From positions 4,712,001 to 4,776,000 of the forward strand of contig NZ_CP109796.1 in assembly GCF_038725785.1 (NCBI RefSeq): DNA of 64,000 nucleotides, read 5' to 3'. The position numbers and the translations under genes are program-made. Positions 52,494 through 60,967 of this stretch are shown piece after piece. Position 1 is the first letter of the stretch. Every line of letters starts with the position of its first letter. The DNA comes from Termitidicoccus mucosus (lineage in GTDB: Bacteria > Verrucomicrobiota > Verrucomicrobiia > Opitutales > Opitutaceae). A model generated the notes under the pieces. That model did not search any database. It saw only the letters and a program-made list of their open reading frames with translations, and was not told the DNA's origin.

Positions 52494-52526
52494 CGCCGCG
52501 CTGGTTCATTCCGGCGCGGCGTTTTT
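52494..52526 (+). terminator. Rho-independent terminator after the excisionase-like gene
   Basis: Stem CGCCGCGC (52494-52501) / GCGCGGCG (52514-52521) with a 12-base loop and TTTTT at 52522-52526. Confidence 0.85.
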
Positions 52527-52653
52527 GTTGTTCCAGCCTGCACGGGGGCGAACCGTGAGAGGCGTTTTGAGCGACCCAAAATCCGGAACGGATTTGCTCC
52601 GCTATTAGCAAAACCGGAGCGGGAGTAAGGTGGCGGCGAACCCAAATCCACCC

Positions 52654-52941
52654 ATGAAAAATCCAACCGATACCGATTCCTTCTTCGCCGATCCCATCGA
52701 TCCCCGCTAGGAAGCCCGAACGCAGGCGAGCGAGGCCATGTGCCACCTGTTGATCTGGATGGCGGACGCGCCCACCCTCGAAGACCGGGGACTGCGGGCC
52801 ACAGTTGCCCTCTACTGCGTGCGTCCCGATCTGCTCGACGGGGCGACCCTCGAACAAATCGGCGACCCGACCGGGCGCACCCGGCAGACCGTCCACAAAT
52901 TGGTGAACCACTTCCGCCTGAGCATGGGCCTGCCGTCATGA
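52654..52941 (+). pseudogene. Sigma-region-4-like HTH protein interrupted by an amber codon
   Basis: The frame from ATG 52654 (MKNPTDTDSFFADPIDPR) meets a TAG at 52708-52710 and continues without further stops to 52941 (EARTQASEAMCHLLIWMADA, VALYCVRPDLLDGATLEQIG, GRTRQTVHKLVNHFRLSM). The C-terminal part is a helix-turn-helix like that of sigma region 4. A CAG-to-TAG change would explain the break. Restart at Met 52738 would still give the DNA-binding part. The stop overlaps the next gene's ATG (52938), so the operon order is preserved. Confidence 0.65.
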
Positions 52942-53513
52942 AAACCACTGCTGCCCAAACCACGGCGTCCCATGCCGCCGCCTCCGAAATCAACCGTCTT
53001 TACGCCGAGGTGCAGCGATTGACCGTGGCTTCGCACGAATCGTTGCACGGCGCGTTGGCGGCGGCTTGGCAGGCCGGCCAACTGCTCCTTGCCGAGAAAA
53101 AGCGCGTCCTCCGCCGCATGGGCGGCGGCGCGTGGCTTCTCTGGCTCGAACAGAATTTTCAGGGCGCGCCGCGCACCGCCCAGAAATACATGAAGCTGGC
53201 GCGCAGCGTGGACAACGTGGCCTTCCTGCGCGGCCTGAGCCTGCGCCAAGCCTACCTCCGTCTCGGCATCGCCACCGAACCCAAGGAGCGAACCGGATCG
53301 GCCCATGTCAGCAAACTACCCGCGCACGTCCGCTTCGCCGGCAAGCTGGTGGTGGCGTTGCGCTCGGATCAACAGCACGGGCGGATTTCGCCTGAGCAGG
53401 CCGAAGCCTACCGGCGAGACCTGCGCCCGCTTTACGGGCTGCTGCGTCCGCTCTTCGAAAACTCTCCGGCGAACTTGTCGACCTCGTCGCTGACCAATAA
53501 ACTGGAGCCATGA
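52938..53513 (+). CDS. DUF3102-like protein of an integrative element
   Basis: A 191-residue protein with the DUF3102 pattern GQLLLAEKKRVLRRMGGGAW, LLWLEQNFQGAPRTAQKYMK, then LRGLSLRQAYLRLGI. These proteins are common in phages and conjugative elements; function unknown, perhaps DNA binding through the helical LxQAYxxLG segment. It overlaps the genes on both sides by 4 bases, so it is in an operon with 52654 and 53510. Confidence 0.7.
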   Translation: MKTTAAQTTASHAAASEINRLYAEVQRLTVASHESLHGALAAAWQAGQLLLAEKKRVLRRMGGGAWLLWLEQNFQGAPRTAQKYMKLARSVDNVAFLRGLSLRQAYLRLGIATEPKERTGSAHVSKLPAHVRFAGKLVVALRSDQQHGRISPEQAEAYRRDLRPLYGLLRPLFENSPANLSTSSLTNKLEP

Positions 53514-54259
53514 AAGCGCCCGCATCCAACCCGGACGAAGTGATCCAGCGCGACCTGCTGAACGAGACGGACGAAAGCGCGACAGCGGACCTGTTTTTCC
53601 AGCTTTGCCGGAAGTCTCCGGAGCTTCGTCACTGGCTGACGGAGGAGTTTGGCCGTTCGCCGGTAGCTCGGAAGAAGTTCATGGCGCGGCTGGCCGACCC
53701 CGCGTCGAAACCGCCCCGCACGTTTGCCGAATTGGCGGAAGATTCATCGATGCGTGAAGAGGTGTTTGGCGAGTTGCGCGAACGGATGCCGGCGAAGCGT
53801 TATGGTGGCCTGACCTGGAGCCAGGTCGCCGCCCTCACGCGCGAGTATCAGGCCGCCACGGTTGATCCCGGCATTTTCATGCTGGCTCACGACTGGGGAA
53901 GGGAGCCGTCGCCAGCGGTCATGAAAGCGGCATTGGATCTGATGCAGTCGGTGATCCCGACCGGCCGGCGTCGTCCGCTCAAGCACCTCAACCAGGCGCT
54001 TACCTTCCTGAAACGTTATCGGGAAAAGCCCATGCGCCGGGCGGCGCTCGGCTACGGCGACTGGTGGCGGTTGCAGGTGCTCTTCTACATCCTCCGGCAT
54101 CCCGCCAAATCCTATCGCGTCCGTGAGCTTCACGCCCATCTGCTCGACCAAGGGCTGGAAATCGACCTCAAGGAAATCCGGCGCTTTTGCTCTCGGCACG
54201 GTATCCGTCGCGATGTTCGCGCGGGTCGCCCGCCAGCTCGCTTGCTAGCGGCGGGTTGA
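53510..54259 (+). CDS. Hypothetical ICE-associated protein
   Basis: A 249-residue protein without a family I recognise. The N-terminal half is helical and acidic (DESATADLFFQLCRKSPELR); the C-terminal about 90 residues (YGDWWRLQVLFYILRHPAKS, then YRVRELHAHLLDQGLEIDLK) look like a winged helix. It overlaps the upstream DUF3102 gene by 4 bases. Position suggests a role in regulation or maintenance of the element. Confidence 0.55.
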   Translation: MKAPASNPDEVIQRDLLNETDESATADLFFQLCRKSPELRHWLTEEFGRSPVARKKFMARLADPASKPPRTFAELAEDSSMREEVFGELRERMPAKRYGGLTWSQVAALTREYQAATVDPGIFMLAHDWGREPSPAVMKAALDLMQSVIPTGRRRPLKHLNQALTFLKRYREKPMRRAALGYGDWWRLQVLFYILRHPAKSYRVRELHAHLLDQGLEIDLKEIRRFCSRHGIRRDVRAGRPPARLLAAG

Positions 54260-54622
54260 GGCACCGGATCGCGGCGGGAGCCACGCAGGGAAAGGGAGGA
54301 GTTGTGCGCGCCAACGAGCGCGCGGAGAGCAGTTGTGCGGTCCTTCCCCAGCCGAACCTTGAAAAAGGCCGACCCGGAGGGTGCTTCCGGCCAGCACCGG
54401 TCGCGCGGAGCCACGCACAGAGTGGACGACCTTGAGGCGGAAAGACGGGCTGAGTGCGTCAGCGCGAAGCCCGCCCCGCCGTCGCAGGTGCTAACCTTGG
54501 CAATCCTCTGGTTCGGTCCGACTCGAACCACCGAGTGTCAGTCAATTTACTATTTATTTAATTAAAAATAAACAACTTGGAGTTTTGCGTGGTCTCTCAT
54601 ATGAGAATCTCGACATCGGGCT
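54260..54622. other. Boundary region between ICE backbone and AT-rich cargo island
   Basis: No supported gene. It is GC-rich up to about 54,530, then changes abruptly to AT-rich sequence that continues to about 60.5 kb. A hairpin TGGTTCG/CGAACCA (54509-54530) lies at the transition and might be part of an old attachment or insertion boundary. Promoter elements for the operon starting at 54623 should lie around 54,540-54,610. Confidence 0.5.
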
Positions 54623-55945
54623 TTGACCGGTTACGTTGCTCCTGTGCAGCCTTCTGAGAAATTTACCATCTTAAACCCCAAACGAGAATCCGAAAACCAA
54701 TCCGGACGGGCTAGCTGGTATCCGTATTACGCTGGCTTTTCCCAGAGCTTTGCCCATAGCCTCCTTGCCTCCGCAAAATTGGGCGGGGGATCGGCGATTA
54801 TCGATCCTTGGAATGGAAGTGGAACAACTACTGCGGCAGCGGCTGGGATTGGCCATACTGCATTTGGTTATGATCTGAATCCGGTAATGGTTATAGCCGC
54901 TAAAGCGAGGATGTTAAATAAAAGAGAACGCGGCAGCTTGGTGCCACTTGCCAAGGCAATTTGCTCTGCTGCAGAGGGCATAAAGATGCCTGCAGATGAT
55001 TTCGCGGCTGCGATATCCACTTGGTTCATACCCGAATCCGCTTCAGGAATTCGCAGTATCGAGCTTGGAATCCAGAAGCTTTTAATAAGTGGATGTGACT
55101 ATGTAAAAGTATGCAGTTATGACCGCATTAAGACTATTTCCGATCTGGCAGCTTTCTTTTACGTGGCCCTTTTCCGCACCATGCGCAGTCTTATGGGCGG
55201 TTTTTCAGGTAGTAATCCAACTTGGATAAAGAAACCAGCCGATCAACGTTCGCGGCTTCGCCCATCTATAGAGCAAATTAAGTCAATATTTCTTGCCCAA
55301 ACGGAATCCATGGTGACTGCACTCGCGACTGATTTAACCTCAAAAGACAGCGAAGTCACTATAGACATCGGATCATCTGACTCTATACCATTAAAGAATG
55401 GAACTATGGATTTTGTTCTCTCGTCTCCGCCTTATTGCACGCGCATAGACTATGCTGTCGCAACTTCTCCTGAATTAGCAATTTTGGGATATCGAGGTGA
55501 TGTGGAATTCGAGGAACTTAGACGCCGACTAATCGGAACATCGACTGTTCCCAAAGTTGCACCCGAACAAAATCTTGCTTGGGGGCCGACATGTCTCGGG
55601 TTTCTGGATAAATTATCCATTCATCCATCAAAGGCCTCAAAGTCCTATTATCTGAAAAGTCATCTGCAATATTTTGCCTCTATTTATAATTCCCTTAGCG
55701 AAATATCCAGAATACTAAGGAAAGATGGGCACTGTGTGCTGGTTGTCCAAGATTCCCATTACAAAGAGATACACAATGATTTGCCGACGATTATAGCCGA
55801 TATGGCGGCTAGCCATTCTATGGGGTTGAATCGAAGGCAAGATTTTAAACATCATCGCACCATGGCTGGGGTTAATCCGGATGTAAGAAAATATCGTAGT
55901 AATGTCACTGCAACTGAGTCAGTTCTGTGTTTTTCAAAAAACTAA
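54623..55945 (+). CDS. SAM-dependent DNA methyltransferase (amino type)
   Basis: A 440-residue enzyme with the SAM-binding motif DPWNGSGTT (61-69) and the catalytic motif SPPY (268-271), so it should methylate an exocyclic amino group (N6-adenine or N4-cytosine). The order motif I before motif IV and the large spacer of about 200 residues between them, which may be target recognition, are unusual for the common short orphan enzymes. The start is uncertain: TTG 54623 or GTG 54644; no ATG is in frame. It leads a five-gene operon with 5-base spacing to the next gene. No dedicated restriction endonuclease is recognisable, so its partners are the DUF262/HEPN genes. Confidence 0.82.
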   Translation: MTGYVAPVQPSEKFTILNPKRESENQSGRASWYPYYAGFSQSFAHSLLASAKLGGGSAIIDPWNGSGTTTAAAAGIGHTAFGYDLNPVMVIAAKARMLNKRERGSLVPLAKAICSAAEGIKMPADDFAAAISTWFIPESASGIRSIELGIQKLLISGCDYVKVCSYDRIKTISDLAAFFYVALFRTMRSLMGGFSGSNPTWIKKPADQRSRLRPSIEQIKSIFLAQTESMVTALATDLTSKDSEVTIDIGSSDSIPLKNGTMDFVLSSPPYCTRIDYAVATSPELAILGYRGDVEFEELRRRLIGTSTVPKVAPEQNLAWGPTCLGFLDKLSIHPSKASKSYYLKSHLQYFASIYNSLSEISRILRKDGHCVLVVQDSHYKEIHNDLPTIIADMAASHSMGLNRRQDFKHHRTMAGVNPDVRKYRSNVTATESVLCFSKN

Positions 55946-55950
55946 CTAAT

Positions 55951-57102
55951 ATGACGAACCCCACATTGAATTCGACTTCGGCGGCAGATCTAATAGCAGC
56001 CATAGATTCGCGCATAAAGAAAGTTCATACGCAACGTCTTGACATGTCATTCAATGAATTGGTTGATATGTATGGAAATAAAGAACTTGATATTTCACCG
56101 GATTATCAGCGACTGTTTCAGTGGACGGAGGGTGCCCGCTCACGCTTTATCGAATCGTTGCTCTTGGAGATGCCCGTGCCGCCTATATATGTGGTAGAAG
56201 AAGATGATGGTCGCTATCTTTTGATTGATGGATTGCAGCGTATATCGTCATATCTGCATCTGCGCGGTCTTTTAAATGCTCCTCATCTGGACCCCAAAGT
56301 TGAGGTCGGAGATAAGTTGGTTTTAGCGGATTGCGATATTGTAAATGAGCTAAATGGGAAAACTTGGGATGATTTGGGGACTTCTCTCCAAATTAAGCTT
56401 AAACGTGCGTTCGTGGGGGTAGAGGTCGTGAGGAAAGGTAGTGATGCTCGCTTTAAGTATCACATGTTTAAACGTCTGAATACCGGTGGACAAGTTCTCT
56501 CTTCCCAACAAGTAAGAAATTGCACGATCAGGCTGCTTGATGGCACCTTCAATGATTTTATTATAGAATTAAGCAAAGACACCAATTTCTCCTTATCCAT
56601 TGAGACTATTACATCCGAAAGACGCCTTTCCGCTTTTGACCAAGAATTAATCCTACGATTCTTCTCTCTGAAAAATAATAGAGCTGCCTTTAAGCACGAT
56701 GTTTCCGACTTCATGACGGAATATATGGAGCAGGTGGCTGACTCGGAGAGCGGGCTAACCTTTGATTACAATGCCGAACGGCTCATTTTCACTAAAACAT
56801 TCTCAATATTTGCCCAGACATTAGGACCGTTGTCATTCACATATGCCAGCGCTACCAGAGGTAGTATAACCAAGGGCTTTAGCGTCTATCACTTTGAGGC
56901 CTTCTCAATTGGCATACAGGAGGTATTGGATAAAATAGACATATCAAATGTTGATTTGATGGCAGCACTTAAACAGAAGTTCACGGAAATCAAATTGGAT
57001 TCAGAGTTCCTGCGAATTACGACAGGAGGAGGAAAAAATTCGCCAGGCCCCCTAGCAGAGAGAATCAATTTTGTTGCGGAGCGTCTGCGGGGGTTAATAT
57101 GA
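55951..57102 (+). CDS. DUF262 protein 1 (ParB/Srx-like NTPase fold)
   Basis: A 383-residue protein with the DUF262 pattern: DISPDYQRLFQW (about 47-58), RSRFIESLLLEMPVPPIYVV and DGLQRISSY (93-101). The DGxxR motif is the proposed catalytic site; in GmrSD type IV restriction enzymes DUF262 is the NTP-dependent half. The C-terminal DUF1524 HNH domain of GmrD is absent. It lies between the methyltransferase and a HEPN gene (4-base overlap with the latter), so it may sense or hydrolyse nucleotide or DNA and control the HEPN partner. It is a paralogue of 57789-58949. Confidence 0.88.
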   Translation: MTNPTLNSTSAADLIAAIDSRIKKVHTQRLDMSFNELVDMYGNKELDISPDYQRLFQWTEGARSRFIESLLLEMPVPPIYVVEEDDGRYLLIDGLQRISSYLHLRGLLNAPHLDPKVEVGDKLVLADCDIVNELNGKTWDDLGTSLQIKLKRAFVGVEVVRKGSDARFKYHMFKRLNTGGQVLSSQQVRNCTIRLLDGTFNDFIIELSKDTNFSLSIETITSERRLSAFDQELILRFFSLKNNRAAFKHDVSDFMTEYMEQVADSESGLTFDYNAERLIFTKTFSIFAQTLGPLSFTYASATRGSITKGFSVYHFEAFSIGIQEVLDKIDISNVDLMAALKQKFTEIKLDSEFLRITTGGGKNSPGPLAERINFVAERLRGLI

Positions 57103-57779
57103 ATCTAGATTCTATTCGCGCTCAGCTTGAAGCGGATTTTAAATGGCGCCAAGACGAGCTTCGCTTTTTGCAAAATCAAGGAGCATCCTTAAGTGAGTCA
57201 GATTTGGAAATTTATCGCCGAGCGCTGATAGTTATATTATACGCCCATTTTGAAGGGTTCTGTAAGTTTGCCCTGACTGTATACGTGAACTGCATCAACG
57301 GTGCCGGCATTAAGTGTGACCAAGCCAATTACGCCCTAGCTGCTGCCTCCCTTGCTGATCTATTCGCGGCCCTGAGAAATCCGACGCAGAAATGTGCAGT
57401 ATTTAAAAATGCACTTCCTGATGATAGTAAACTCCATCGTTTCGCTCGAGATAGAGAATTTGTGGAACGCGCTTCGTACTTCGGCGATAAAATAGTTAAT
57501 ATATCAGATTCAGTCATTGATACGGAGTCTAATCTTAAACCCATTGTCCTGAGAAAAATTTTATATCAATTAGGATTGCCGCATGATTTATTTAAGCCCT
57601 TCGATGGGAGTATCGATCGATTACTTGGAATGAGAAACAAAATCTCACATGGTGAGACCAAAAGCGGAGTTACGCGGAAAAACTACGATGAGATTTTGGC
57701 TGCATCTTTCGCGGTCATGACGGGCATTACAATAGAGATTACGAATGCATTAATGGAGAGAAGATTCTCAAGGAATTGA
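57099..57779 (+). CDS. HEPN-domain protein, MAE_28990-like putative RNase
   Basis: A 226-residue helical protein with the HEPN active-site motif RNKISH (Arg179, Asn180, His184) near its C-terminus, as in MAE_28990/MAE_18760-type HEPN proteins. The N-terminus (ALIVILYAHFEGFCKFALTV) is a conserved helix of that family. HEPN proteins with R-x4-6-H are metal-independent RNases that act as toxins in abortive infection. It overlaps the upstream DUF262 gene by 4 bases (ATGA), so translation is coupled and the two products are probably partners. Confidence 0.85.
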   Translation: MNLDSIRAQLEADFKWRQDELRFLQNQGASLSESDLEIYRRALIVILYAHFEGFCKFALTVYVNCINGAGIKCDQANYALAAASLADLFAALRNPTQKCAVFKNALPDDSKLHRFARDREFVERASYFGDKIVNISDSVIDTESNLKPIVLRKILYQLGLPHDLFKPFDGSIDRLLGMRNKISHGETKSGVTRKNYDEILAASFAVMTGITIEITNALMERRFSRN

Positions 57780-57788
57780 TATAATCAC

Positions 57789-58949
57789 ATGACTGAAATT
57801 CAAAATATAAATGAGATCTTGTCGGAAATCGATTCCGATAGCAAGGATCAGGATACTGAACAACTGCCTGCGCTTGAGGATAAGTATAGCGTTCAGATGC
57901 GGCAGATTGTTACTCAAAAAATTGAACTTCCAATTTCAACATTGCCAGTAATGCTTGAGCCAAAGAAAGGACAGATTGATTTAAGTCCAGATTTTCAGCG
58001 CCGAAGCATATGGGACATCGAGCGCCGTTCTCGATTTATTGAATCAATAATAATGAATATCCCGATCCCTCCTGTATTCCTTGGTGAGGTTGATTATGGA
58101 ACTTATGCCGTCTTGGATGGACGACAGCGCCTCACTGCTATATATGAATTCTTAAGAAATAATTTTAAATTGCGGAATCTAAGAGTGTGGTCAGAATTAA
58201 ACGACAAGAGCTTTGCCGACCTCCAAGACGATGGACTCGATAAGTATTTCACTCGTCGTTTTGTTCCCGCCGTAGTTGTTCTGAAGGAATCGTCCCCACA
58301 GGTTAAATATGATGTCTTTGACCGCTTAAATACGGGCGGTGTTGTTGCATTGCCTATGGAAATACGAAATGCAGTATTCCCCGGAAAATTCAACAAGACC
58401 CTACATGACCTTTCGATTAATGCGGATTTTCTTAAACTTTGGCAGATACCAGCGACAGGCTCCGCTCGCGGTGCAGATCCTGTTTTCAACAGAATGTTCG
58501 ACCTTGAGCTTGTGCTTAGATTTTTTGCGGTGCCCGCATACCAAGGTGGCCTCAAATTCAAAGATTTCCTCAGCGACTTTATGGCCTCTAGAAATCAATC
58601 ATATGAATCTGACCCGGTCATTCAGCAGCACGATAGACAACGATTTGAGGTAAGCTGCAAAAATACACTGGCAGTTTTTGGAACAGATGCATTCCAGCGG
58701 CCGATTGCCGGCGGTGGGAGGAAAAAAAATAAATCGGCCCCCCTTGCGGATGCAATTATGAACGCACTTGCAGACGTTTTACCTGCAAAATTAACTCCAG
58801 ATATCATTCTTAACCTCAGGCATAATCTAGATAACTTATGTCTGACACCAGAATTTGCACGCGTGACTACAGCTGGCACTAATGGCAAAGGGGCTATTGA
58901 AACTCGACTTCGCTTGGCTAAGGAAATCGTCATGTCAACAATTGCTTGA
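57789..58949 (+). CDS. DUF262 protein 2
   Basis: A 386-residue paralogue of the first DUF262 protein: QIDLSPDFQRRSIWDIERRS (62-81), RFIESIIMNIPIPPVFLGEV and DGRQRLTAIYEF (110-121). It has a different, acidic N-terminus (EILSEIDSDSKDQDTEQLPA) absent from the first. No HNH domain. It begins 9 bases after the first HEPN gene and ends 9 bases before the second, so it forms the second DUF262-HEPN pair of the operon. The pair of paralogues may make a heteromer or act on different triggers. Confidence 0.88.
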   Translation: MTEIQNINEILSEIDSDSKDQDTEQLPALEDKYSVQMRQIVTQKIELPISTLPVMLEPKKGQIDLSPDFQRRSIWDIERRSRFIESIIMNIPIPPVFLGEVDYGTYAVLDGRQRLTAIYEFLRNNFKLRNLRVWSELNDKSFADLQDDGLDKYFTRRFVPAVVVLKESSPQVKYDVFDRLNTGGVVALPMEIRNAVFPGKFNKTLHDLSINADFLKLWQIPATGSARGADPVFNRMFDLELVLRFFAVPAYQGGLKFKDFLSDFMASRNQSYESDPVIQQHDRQRFEVSCKNTLAVFGTDAFQRPIAGGGRKKNKSAPLADAIMNALADVLPAKLTPDIILNLRHNLDNLCLTPEFARVTTAGTNGKGAIETRLRLAKEIVMSTIA

Positions 58950-58958
58950 TGGCACAAG

Positions 58959-59645
58959 ATGAGAAACGTCCTAGCTGATTTATATGATTCGACCAATGGA
59001 GTTAGAAGCGTTTTGGCTAGTCTAGCTCAAGAAAGCTCCTCACTCGCTCTCAGACAAGAGGATCTTGCACGGCATAGCCTGATCCACAATGCTATGCCGG
59101 TAGTGCTTAGTGGGTTTCTTGAGACCTTCATGCGGGATTGCTCGCAAAGGTTCATGATTGGCGTATCCGGGCGGGGCAAGGCCTTTGCTGATTTACCTGC
59201 TATAATAAAAAAACGCCATTTTGAAGGTGGCGGAAGGATTTTGAGCGATGTGGCCAAGAATAGAATAACTTGGGTAACTTCATCACAATATGATATTTCA
59301 GTTCGCATTGCCGAGGGAGCAAGAAATAGTCCTGCTAGGCCGTTATGGGAAGCTTTCGCCTTTACGGGGGGTAACCCGTCAGGAGCAGTGATTAAATCTT
59401 TCTTAGAGAATTTAGGCGTTAATTCTCCTGCGAATCAAATCGATGCGATGGCTAATGGGCGAAGGCCTTGGGCTTCTCTTAAAAGCGATTTGGATCTCTT
59501 TATTTCGGTTCGGAACGAGTGTGCCCATACCGGCCGTGTGGTAAGTAGCCCATCAAACTCAGTAATTCTTGATTATTGTGAATTAATAGATGATGTTTGT
59601 TGTAGAATTATCGAGCTTCTCGAGTCCCACTTGAGTTCAATGTAG
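58959..59645 (+). CDS. HEPN-domain protein, RiboL-PSP-like putative RNase
   Basis: A 228-residue protein with HEPN motif RNECAH (Arg185, Asn186, His190) in a C-terminal FISVRNECAHTG context, as in RiboL-PSP-HEPN proteins. The N-terminus (HNAMPVVLSGFLETFMRDCS) is the family's conserved helix. It is not closely similar to the first HEPN protein, so the two pairs were probably not made by one simple duplication. It is the last gene of the operon. Predicted to be an RNase toxin; target unknown. Confidence 0.82.
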   Translation: MRNVLADLYDSTNGVRSVLASLAQESSSLALRQEDLARHSLIHNAMPVVLSGFLETFMRDCSQRFMIGVSGRGKAFADLPAIIKKRHFEGGGRILSDVAKNRITWVTSSQYDISVRIAEGARNSPARPLWEAFAFTGGNPSGAVIKSFLENLGVNSPANQIDAMANGRRPWASLKSDLDLFISVRNECAHTGRVVSSPSNSVILDYCELIDDVCCRIIELLESHLSSM

Positions 59646-59651
59646 ATTGCA

Positions 59652-60359
59652 TTAGTATTTCACGGGTATTACTGTCGGGAAACCAAATCCAGCTTTCGTG
59701 ATATTGTGCTTAACGGCTATAATTTCTACCCCCTCAACAAGGGCTCGATTGAATGCGTAATTAAATTCTGGATCACAGTTTTTATTTATTCTCATTTCAT
59801 TTACATCACCGCGTTGAATTAAGAAAAACAATATGGCACGATGGCCGTTATTGGCTTCAGTAATCAATTCCTGCAGTTGCTTGATTGTCCTAGGGCTTTT
59901 GGAGTCAGGAAACTGAACAGAGCGATCTTGAACGATAATTGCACTTTTTATTTCAATATAACAACGCTTCTTCCCATCCTTCAGAAGAAAATCCAATCGA
60001 ATTCCCGACTCTCCTTTGGGCTCTTTTTTTAAGATATCATATTGGAATAGTCCAGGGATTAACCTCCTTCGCAAAGAAAGCTCAACCAATAGGTTTGAGA
60101 TATGAGTATCTGTTCCTACCCAAGTCGGACCTACTTTTATGGCACGCCAAGTATATTTTCTTTTTCTGATTAAGCTAGAACTATCCCAGACTAAAACGGG
60201 GGCTTCATTTACTTCGCAGCCTTTAAGTGCCCCTGGGTTAGCGCAATAAATCAAGCATCTTGATCCATTTTTTAATTCTATTTCGACTAAAAAGCGCTGC
60301 GGTCGATTAAGGAATTTCGCCTGAATTAGAGGCTTGGGAAATGGAAGGAATACCCTCAA
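59652..60359 (-). CDS. sfsA: SfsA-family protein
   Basis: A 235-residue SfsA protein: FPKPLIQAKFLNRPQRFLVE at the N-terminus (an OB-like nucleic-acid-binding part), CANPGALKG, VGTDTHISNLL, then the nuclease-like domain with RLDFLLKDGKK, CYIEIKSA and FPDSKSPRTIKQLQELI. SfsA has a PD-(D/E)xK-like fold and binds DNA, but its role is poorly known. The start is a TTG at 60359; no ATG is in frame. It is convergent with the HEPN operon (6 bases between stops) and shares its AT-rich composition, so it probably arrived with it. This copy is likely cargo rather than the housekeeping gene. Confidence 0.85.
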   Translation of the reverse strand: MRVFLPFPKPLIQAKFLNRPQRFLVEIELKNGSRCLIYCANPGALKGCEVNEAPVLVWDSSSLIRKRKYTWRAIKVGPTWVGTDTHISNLLVELSLRRRLIPGLFQYDILKKEPKGESGIRLDFLLKDGKKRCYIEIKSAIIVQDRSVQFPDSKSPRTIKQLQELITEANNGHRAILFFLIQRGDVNEMRINKNCDPEFNYAFNRALVEGVEIIAVKHNITKAGFGFPTVIPVKY

Positions 60360-60518
60360 TATATTTTATGCTTAAAATTAAATGCTGGACTGAATCTGGC
60401 AGGACTACAAGCACTGGAGCAAAAATGAGGGCGACTTAAGCATTCTCTGTTTTAATAGCTAATTCCACCATAGGGTGCTTCAGAATCGAGTCTGATAACT
60501 CTCTCGTGGTAACGGGTG

Positions 60519-60929
60519 TTACCCTGGCTGCCCTGATTCGAGATCGTAGAGCATACGCCAGATACGGTCGATTTCTCCACGCTCCACCACTTGAAGAGGA
60601 GTCGAGCCGTCGAAGGCGGTGTTGGGCTGCTTCAACCAGCGGCCAACCTGAGCGGGTTCCATCACGCGGGCCAAGCCGTCGAGCAAACGATCCATTTCCA
60701 CGAGGGCTTTTTCCTGTTTGAGTGAGGGAGCCTCACCTTGGCCCCATTTTGCCACCGAACGAGGCGAGAAGCCCGTCAAGCGGACCAGCATCGGTTGAGG
60801 GAGATGAAAGGTGTCACGGTAGAGTTGCAGCAGGCTGGCGTAGTCGCGAGCGCCCCGATGGCTGAAACGGAACGTCCCAAACGCGGGATGCGCCGTGATG
60901 CTCTTTTTGGTCTTGGTGACAGTTGCCAT
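60519..60929 (-). CDS. MbcA/ParS-type (DUF2384) antitoxin
   Basis: A 136-residue antitoxin with an N-terminal XRE-like HTH (LVRLTGFSPRSVAKWGQGEA) and a C-terminal DUF2384 toxin-binding domain ending WLKQPNTAFDGSTPLQVVER, then GEIDRIWRMLYDLE. It pairs with the RES toxin gene that lies upstream on the same strand. Toxin-before-antitoxin order is the reverse of the usual arrangement for this pair. A dyad in the 38-base gap could serve as its operator. Confidence 0.9.
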   Translation of the reverse strand: MATVTKTKKSITAHPAFGTFRFSHRGARDYASLLQLYRDTFHLPQPMLVRLTGFSPRSVAKWGQGEAPSLKQEKALVEMDRLLDGLARVMEPAQVGRWLKQPNTAFDGSTPLQVVERGEIDRIWRMLYDLESGQPG

Positions 60930-60937
60930 AAATTATG

Positions 60938-60964
60938 CCTGCAATAAAACCTGCAATTTTGCAG
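60938..60964 (-). promoter_or_regulatory. Dyad between RES toxin and antitoxin genes, possible operator
   Basis: CTGCAA/TTGCAG inverted repeat at 60951-60964 preceded by a further CTGCAA half-site at 60939. Lying just upstream of the antitoxin start, it is a plausible autoregulatory site giving the antitoxin its own promoter control. Confidence 0.45.
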
Positions 60965-60967
60965 TTG

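Noticed and set aside
54497-54535. tRNA-like arm GGTTCGGTCCGACTC
   Set aside because: No cloverleaf, acceptor stem or anticodon arm could be built; kept only as a hairpin at a composition boundary.
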